18,435 nt of DNA. It comes from an uncultured Mediterranea sp. (GTDB lineage: Bacteria; Bacteroidota; Bacteroidia; Bacteroidales; Bacteroidaceae). How positions within the stretch are numbered: position 1 is the first letter of the stretch; each line of letters starts with the position of its first letter. The translations under genes were made by a program, and so were the position numbers. Below the pieces are notes generated by a model that was not told the DNA's origin, did not search any database, and was given only the letters and a program-made list of their open reading frames with translations. Location: positions 1 to 18,435 of the forward strand of contig CAMGAL010000008.1 of NCBI GenBank assembly GCA_946007445.1. The letters are read 5' to 3'. Shown here in pieces: positions 14,056 to 18,435 of the stretch.

Positions 14056-16434
14056 CTATTGATAGCGTTGCTTCAGTTCCTCCACCGAAGTACCAGTGAA
14101 ATAGGCCTCCACAAACGACCAGCGCTCCTCGTCGCTCCAGCGGTCGGTGCCAAAGAAGAGGCTAAAGAGCTCGATCTGCTCCTCGAAGATGCGCTCGTTG
14201 GTATCGAGGATGTGATTGCGATAGCCGCCTGCCTCGGCCAGCTGCTGCAACCGTTGCGGATGGCAGTAGCGAAGGCGGACACAAGGCATGCCGCCGCCCT
14301 CCACACTGAACGAGAGGCCATCGAGGATGGAGAGCAGGTTGAGCAGGACATTGAGGTCGGAGAAGGGGGTGCAGAAGAATTGCAAGCGGTCGCCCGCCCG
14401 GCCTACGATGCGCTGGGCGAAGAGCTTCTGATAGCGGCCCAGCAAGAGATCGAAGCCGCGGGTCACGGTGAACGACAATTCGTTGCTCTCCTTCTTCTTG
14501 GCGCTGCTGATGTAGCTTACGCTGCGCCCCTCCTCGGTGCGGCTCTCCAGCAGGGAGCCGATGAAGCGCTTGGCTGAAGGAACATCCATGCCATGACGGG
14601 CAAAGAGGGCTCGCAGTTCCTCTTCGTCAAACTTGCCCTTGCTCTTCACCAACTTCTCCTTCAGCATGGCGGTCAGCTCGCGGAAGAGGGCATCCATGCG
14701 GCTCTTGATGACTGAGGCATCTTGCTTGAGCAGCACCTCGTGCTTGCCTACCGCCACCGCACGCGACCCCTCCCACAGGGTGCCGCCCGACAATTTCTGC
14801 TTGAACTCCTTGTAGCCCAACTCGGGGAAGCGCTCCTCCCACAGGCGGTCGAGGCTGGCCCGATAGACCGACTCCTCTCCTTCCACAGGCTGCAAGTAGA
14901 CAGCAAACTCACGGGCAAAGGCATCGCCCGTCTTGTCTTGTATATAGCCTTCAGCCAAGAGGTTCTGCGGAGCGACCTCAATGAGGGGTTCGCCCTGTCG
15001 CTGACGCAGGTCCTCCTCCATCCAAAGCAGGGCAGTCTTGATGAGCTGCTCCAGCTCGGCCTCATACTCCAGCTTGTTTCTCATGCGCGGCAACTTGACC
15101 ACATACTCGAAGTCGGACACCGAGACCAGCACCTCCTCCTTGCCTCCCTTCATGCGGTAGAGCTCGGAGAGCTTCTTGAGAATCAGCGCCAACTGCTCCT
15201 GCGCAATGCCGCCCATCTGATGCAAGCGGCGCATGTAGTAGAAGTCGCGCTCGTGGAAGTCGGTCGCCGCCACGCCCTGCACACCCGCCTCGCGAGCGGC
15301 ACGACCTATCTCTTGGATGTAGTCGACAAACGTGCTGGAGGGTGCCACATGATAGACACGGTCTATATCGCTGATGTCCACACCCATGCCGAAAGCCTTG
15401 GTGGCCACGATGAGCCGCTTGCTCCCCTCCTTGAAAGCCTGCACGATGGCTGCCTTCTGCTCTTTCTCCTTCTTGCCGTAGTAGGAGGCCACCAACCCCC
15501 AGTAGCGGGCAGGCACCCAGGTCTTGATGCGCATGTCGATGGTGCCGGCAAAGGGGTAGTAGAGCAGCGTCTTGTGGTGCTCCAGATACTCCTCCACGCG
15601 GGCCCCGATGACGCGTTGCTTGGCCTTGTCGTAGGTCTCGCCCGCTTCAATCTGCATCTGGCGGATGTCGAAGCCGATGTTGTGGCGGCGCACCGTGCCG
15701 ATGTAGAGCGAACAAGGCTCCATCTGCAGGGAGCGCACCGTCTCAAACACCATGTCGTTGTCGCCCTGCGGATTCCACACGGCCGTGGCGGTCAAGGCAA
15801 AGAGCGGGAACTGATAGCCCAACGTCTGCTTCAGCTCACGCAGGTAGCGGCCCAGGAACCAGTAATCCACTCGGAACTCCTTGCCCCAGGTCGTGACCGT
15901 ATGCGCCTCATCAATCACCACCAGTCCGATGCGCCGCCGGCCAATGAAGCGACGGATGTCATAGGCCAGCAACAGCTCGGGCGAAAGGTAGAAGAGGTCC
16001 ACCTCCCCCTCGCGCACACGCCGATAGGCCTCCACCTTCTGTTCCGGCGAGAGGTCGGACGAGGCATAGGCCACGCGGTCGTAGCCCAACTCCTGCAGAC
16101 TCTCCACCTGATCGACAATCAGCGCCTTCAGGGGCGAAACCACCAAGGTCAGCACGCCCTGTTCACGCCCCAGGTAGATGGCCGGCAGCTGGAAGAGCAG
16201 CGACTTGCCCGAACCGGTAGGAGCCGTGAGGAGCAGGTTCTCAGGACTTTCTCCCTGCAGCGCTTTCTCAGCTTCCTGCACGGCGTGTTCAATCAAGGCT
16301 CCCTGCGAGAGGGTACGTGTCTGCCTGCCTTGTGCCAGGTCTTGATAGATCTCCAAATCGCGAAACTGCGGATAGCCATAGATTTCGGTCAGCAGTGCCT
16401 GCAGTTCGGGTCGGCATGTGTAGGTGTTGCGCAT
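14056..16434 (-). CDS. RecQ-like DEAD/DEAH-box DNA helicase, divergent C-terminus
   Basis: A 792-residue superfamily 2 helicase. Walker A A-P-T-G-S-G-K-S (71-78), motif II D-E-A-H (175-178), a RecQ-like aromatic-loop region W-G-K-E-F-R (183-188), motif III A-L-T-A-T-A (213-218), A-F-G-M-G-V-D (347-353) and motif VI Q-E-I-G-R-A-A-R (374-381) form an apparently complete ATPase core. The last ~400 residues lack the four-Cys zinc site of the RQC domain and show no recognisable HRDC domain, so this is not canonical RecQ. A role in DNA repair, recombination or phage defence is possible and cannot be decided here. The gene starts 20 bp after the argS stop with no promoter in between, so the two are probably cotranscribed. 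The ATG at 16434 is the natural start (MRNTYTCRPELQALLTEIYG). Confidence 0.85.
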   Translation of the reverse strand: MRNTYTCRPELQALLTEIYGYPQFRDLEIYQDLAQGRQTRTLSQGALIEHAVQEAEKALQGESPENLLLTAPTGSGKSLLFQLPAIYLGREQGVLTLVVSPLKALIVDQVESLQELGYDRVAYASSDLSPEQKVEAYRRVREGEVDLFYLSPELLLAYDIRRFIGRRRIGLVVIDEAHTVTTWGKEFRVDYWFLGRYLRELKQTLGYQFPLFALTATAVWNPQGDNDMVFETVRSLQMEPCSLYIGTVRRHNIGFDIRQMQIEAGETYDKAKQRVIGARVEEYLEHHKTLLYYPFAGTIDMRIKTWVPARYWGLVASYYGKKEKEQKAAIVQAFKEGSKRLIVATKAFGMGVDISDIDRVYHVAPSSTFVDYIQEIGRAAREAGVQGVAATDFHERDFYYMRRLHQMGGIAQEQLALILKKLSELYRMKGGKEEVLVSVSDFEYVVKLPRMRNKLEYEAELEQLIKTALLWMEEDLRQRQGEPLIEVAPQNLLAEGYIQDKTGDAFAREFAVYLQPVEGEESVYRASLDRLWEERFPELGYKEFKQKLSGGTLWEGSRAVAVGKHEVLLKQDASVIKSRMDALFRELTAMLKEKLVKSKGKFDEEELRALFARHGMDVPSAKRFIGSLLESRTEEGRSVSYISSAKKKESNELSFTVTRGFDLLLGRYQKLFAQRIVGRAGDRLQFFCTPFSDLNVLLNLLSILDGLSFSVEGGGMPCVRLRYCHPQRLQQLAEAGGYRNHILDTNERIFEEQIELFSLFFGTDRWSDEERWSFVEAYFTGTSVEELKQRYQ

Positions 16435-16454
16435 CGTGTTTCTTTATCAGGATG

Positions 16455-18272
16455 TTACATTCTCTCAGGCACTTCGATGCCCAGCAGGCCCATGCCCAGA
16501 CGAACCACCTTGGCCACGTTGGCACTCAGCACGAGGCGGAAGAGCTTGAGTCCCTCGTTCTCCTCACGCAGGATGCTGAAGTCGTGATAGAACTGATTGT
16601 ACTCCTTCACCAGGTCGTAGCAATAGTTGGCTATCAGCGACGGGCTGTAGTCCGTGCCGGCCTGGCGCACGATGGCAGCAAAGTCAGCTATCATCTGGAC
16701 GAGTCCCTCCTCCTTCTCACTCAGTTCGATACCTGCGGGCAGGGCATCGGGCAGGGTCACACCCGCCTCAGCCGCCTTACGCAGCACCGAGCGGATGCGG
16801 GCGTAGGTGTACTGGATGAAGGGGCCTGTGTTGCCGTTGAAGTCGATGGACTCCTTGGGGTTGAAGGTCATGTTCTTGCGGGCATCCACCTTGAGGATGA
16901 AGTACTTCAAGGCTCCCAAGCCCACAATGCGAGCAATGTCGTCGGCCTCGGCCTGCGTCAGTCCGTCCAGCTTGCCCAGGTCGCCACTGGTCTCCTTGGC
17001 CGTGGCTATCATCTCGGCCATCAGGTCGTCGGCGTCCACCACGGTGCCCTCGCGGCTCTTCATCTTGCCCTCGGGCAGCTCCACCATACCATAGGAGAAG
17101 TGCACCAGGCTCTTGCCCCACTCGAAGCCCAAGCGGTCGAGCAGGATGGAGAGCACCTGGAAGTGATAGTTCTGTTCGTTGCCCACGACGTAGATCATCT
17201 TGTCGATGGGGAAGTCGGCAAAACGCTGCTCGGCGGTGCCGATGTCCTGCGTCATATAGACCGAGGTGCCGTCCGAACGGAGCAGCAGCTTGTGGTCGAG
17301 CCCCTCGCCGGTGAGGTCGGCCCAAACGGAGCCATCCTCCTTGCGGTAGAACTTGCCGGCAGCCAGTCCCTGCAGCACCTTCTCCTTACCGGCCAGATAG
17401 GTATTGGATTCGTAATAGATTTTGTCGAAGGAGACACCCATCAGGCGGTAGGTCTCGTCGAAGCCGGCATAGACCCAGTCGTTCATCTTCTGCCAAAGGG
17501 CGCGCACCTTGGGGTCGCCTGCCTCCCACTTCACCAGCATCTCGCGGGCCTCCTTCATCAAGGGAGACTCGGCTTCGGCCTTCGCCTTGGCGGTCTCTTC
17601 GTCCATGCCCTCGGCCTGAAAGCGAGCCATCAGCTCCTTCACCTCGGCCTTGTAGTGCTTGTCGAACGCCACATAGTAGTCACCGATGAGGTGATCGCCC
17701 TTCTTGCCCGACGACTCGGGAGTCTCGCCGTTGCCATACTTCAGCCAGGCCAGCATCGACTTGCAGATGTGTATGCCGCGGTCGTTCACGATGTTGGTCT
17801 TCACCACACGGTTGCCGTTGGCCGCTACGATGTTGGCCAATGCATTGCCCAGCAGGTTGTTGCGCACATGGCCCAGGTGCAGGGGTTTGTTGGTGTTGGG
17901 CGAGGAGTACTCTATCATCACCAGCGGCGAGCTCTCAGTGGCAGGGGTCAGGCCATACTGGGGCTGGCTGTGGATGGCATCGAGCAGCTCTACCCAGGCC
18001 GATGAGGCCACCGTCAGGTTCAGAAATCCCTTGATGACGTTGTAGGCGGCCACTTCGGGGGCTTGGGCCAGCAGATACTCGCCTATCTCCTGAGCCGTCT
18101 GTTCGGGTCCTTTCTTCGACATGCGCAGGAAGGGAAAGACCACCAGGGTGAGATGTCCCTCAAATTCACGTTTGGTTTTTTGCAGTTGCACCTTGTCGGC
18201 AGTGACTTCCTGTCCGTAGAGGGTGCGGAGTCCGTCGATGACGGAGGCTACCAGTTTTTGTTCTATATTCAT
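16455..18272 (-). CDS. argS: Arginyl-tRNA synthetase
   Basis: A 605-residue class I aminoacyl-tRNA synthetase that charges tRNA-Arg in the cytosol. An N-terminal additional domain (about 1-105) precedes the catalytic core, with the HIGH motif as H-L-G-H (122-125, after SSPNTNKPL) and the KMSKS-type loop as K-M-K-S-R-E-G (393-399). The C-terminal DALR anticodon-binding domain begins around P-F-I-Q-Y-T-Y-A-R-I-R. Length is close to the family norm. The frame is open to an ATG at 18299 (adding MHHDNTENT), but the -7 box at 18297-18304 overlaps that codon, so the start is ATG 18272. A recQ-like gene follows 20 bp downstream. Confidence 0.96.
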   Translation of the reverse strand: MNIEQKLVASVIDGLRTLYGQEVTADKVQLQKTKREFEGHLTLVVFPFLRMSKKGPEQTAQEIGEYLLAQAPEVAAYNVIKGFLNLTVASSAWVELLDAIHSQPQYGLTPATESSPLVMIEYSSPNTNKPLHLGHVRNNLLGNALANIVAANGNRVVKTNIVNDRGIHICKSMLAWLKYGNGETPESSGKKGDHLIGDYYVAFDKHYKAEVKELMARFQAEGMDEETAKAKAEAESPLMKEAREMLVKWEAGDPKVRALWQKMNDWVYAGFDETYRLMGVSFDKIYYESNTYLAGKEKVLQGLAAGKFYRKEDGSVWADLTGEGLDHKLLLRSDGTSVYMTQDIGTAEQRFADFPIDKMIYVVGNEQNYHFQVLSILLDRLGFEWGKSLVHFSYGMVELPEGKMKSREGTVVDADDLMAEMIATAKETSGDLGKLDGLTQAEADDIARIVGLGALKYFILKVDARKNMTFNPKESIDFNGNTGPFIQYTYARIRSVLRKAAEAGVTLPDALPAGIELSEKEEGLVQMIADFAAIVRQAGTDYSPSLIANYCYDLVKEYNQFYHDFSILREENEGLKLFRLVLSANVAKVVRLGMGLLGIEVPERM

Positions 18273-18296
18273 CGTATTTTCCGTATTATCGTGGTG

Positions 18297-18304
18297 CAAA
18301 TGTA
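18297..18304 (-). promoter_or_regulatory. -7 promoter element TACATTTG of argS-recQ transcript
   Basis: On the minus strand TACATTTG (18304-18297) matches TAnnTTTG. No good TTTG lies at 19-21 bp upstream (ATTG is about 23 bp away). The predicted start near 18290 leaves a leader of ~18 nt before the ATG at 18272. Confidence 0.6.
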
Positions 18305-18353
18305 AGCAGAAATCTCGACTTATCGGCCAATGTCGGGAGAAAAACTGTTTTTT

Positions 18354-18435
18354 AGGAGATAAAGGAGTTAAAGGAGATAAAGGAGTTAAAGCCGATACTT
18401 CGACTATTGACTAGCAGGCGAAGCCTGCGATAACT
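18354..18435. repeat. GGAGWTA repeat array, partial, with 55-bp inverted repeat right arm
   Basis: 18354-18389 consists of four exact 9-bp units, AGGAGATAA and AGGAGTTAA alternating. 18381-18435 is identical to the reverse complement of 13875-13929. The array runs off the right edge, so its full length is unknown. It lies just upstream of the argS promoter. Confidence 0.88.

Noticed and set aside
14722..16587. 621-codon open frame on the plus strand opposite the helicase gene
   Set aside because: It is antisense to a gene with clear helicase motifs; composition follows from GC-rich codon bias and no protein motif is visible.
16317..18005. 562-codon open frame on the plus strand opposite argS
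   Set aside because: It is a shadow of argS, whose HLGH and KMKSREG motifs are intact on the minus strand.

Overview
The window looks like a chromosomal segment of a Bacteroidales gut bacterium (Bacteroides or Phocaeicola type). Three things point there: a run of upstream regions carrying the Bacteroides -7 consensus TAnnTTTG (one with a TTTG -33 box at exactly 20 bp), a NigD-like lipoprotein (a family typical of Bacteroides), and intergenic spaces filled with small dispersed repeats. The coding regions are GC-rich for the genus and the spacers AT-rich. I cannot assign a species from sequence alone.

Layout, left to right. Positions 1-514 are non-coding and hold dyads and one copy of a dispersed repeat. 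An exported M48-type protein with a broken zinc motif (515-2053, +) is followed by an exported alkaline phosphatase (2220-3617, +), which ends at a strong terminator. Facing it are a NigD-like lipoprotein (3800-4531, -), trigger factor (4725-6080, -, own promoter and terminator), biotin protein ligase (6208-6948, -) and a stand-alone response-regulator receiver domain (6942-7343, -) whose stop overlaps the birA start. A 379-bp divergent spacer (7344-7722) holds two back-to-back promoters and a second repeat copy, inverted relative to the first.

The main accessory unit is a four-gene plus-strand operon (7723-13788). It encodes a His/Cys-rich exported small protein, a His-rich lipoprotein RND adaptor, an RND pump of the heavy-metal (CusA/CzcA) type and a TolC-type outer-membrane channel. 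Together these make a tripartite metal efflux system with extra metal-binding capacity outside the inner membrane. No dedicated metal-sensing regulator lies in the window.

The operon converges on a recQ-like helicase gene (14056-16434, -) lying directly behind argS (16455-18272, -). The convergent spacer is a dense array of GGAGWTA/TAWCTCC repeats and hairpins. A 55-bp stretch of that array recurs perfectly, inverted, at the right edge of the window, so the argS-recQ block is bracketed by an inverted repeat. No rRNA, tRNA, CRISPR array or transposase gene was seen. The best leads for something undescribed are the repeat families, the His/Cys-rich protein of the efflux operon, the divergent RecQ-like helicase, the receiver-birA coupling and the M48 protein that has lost its first zinc ligand.
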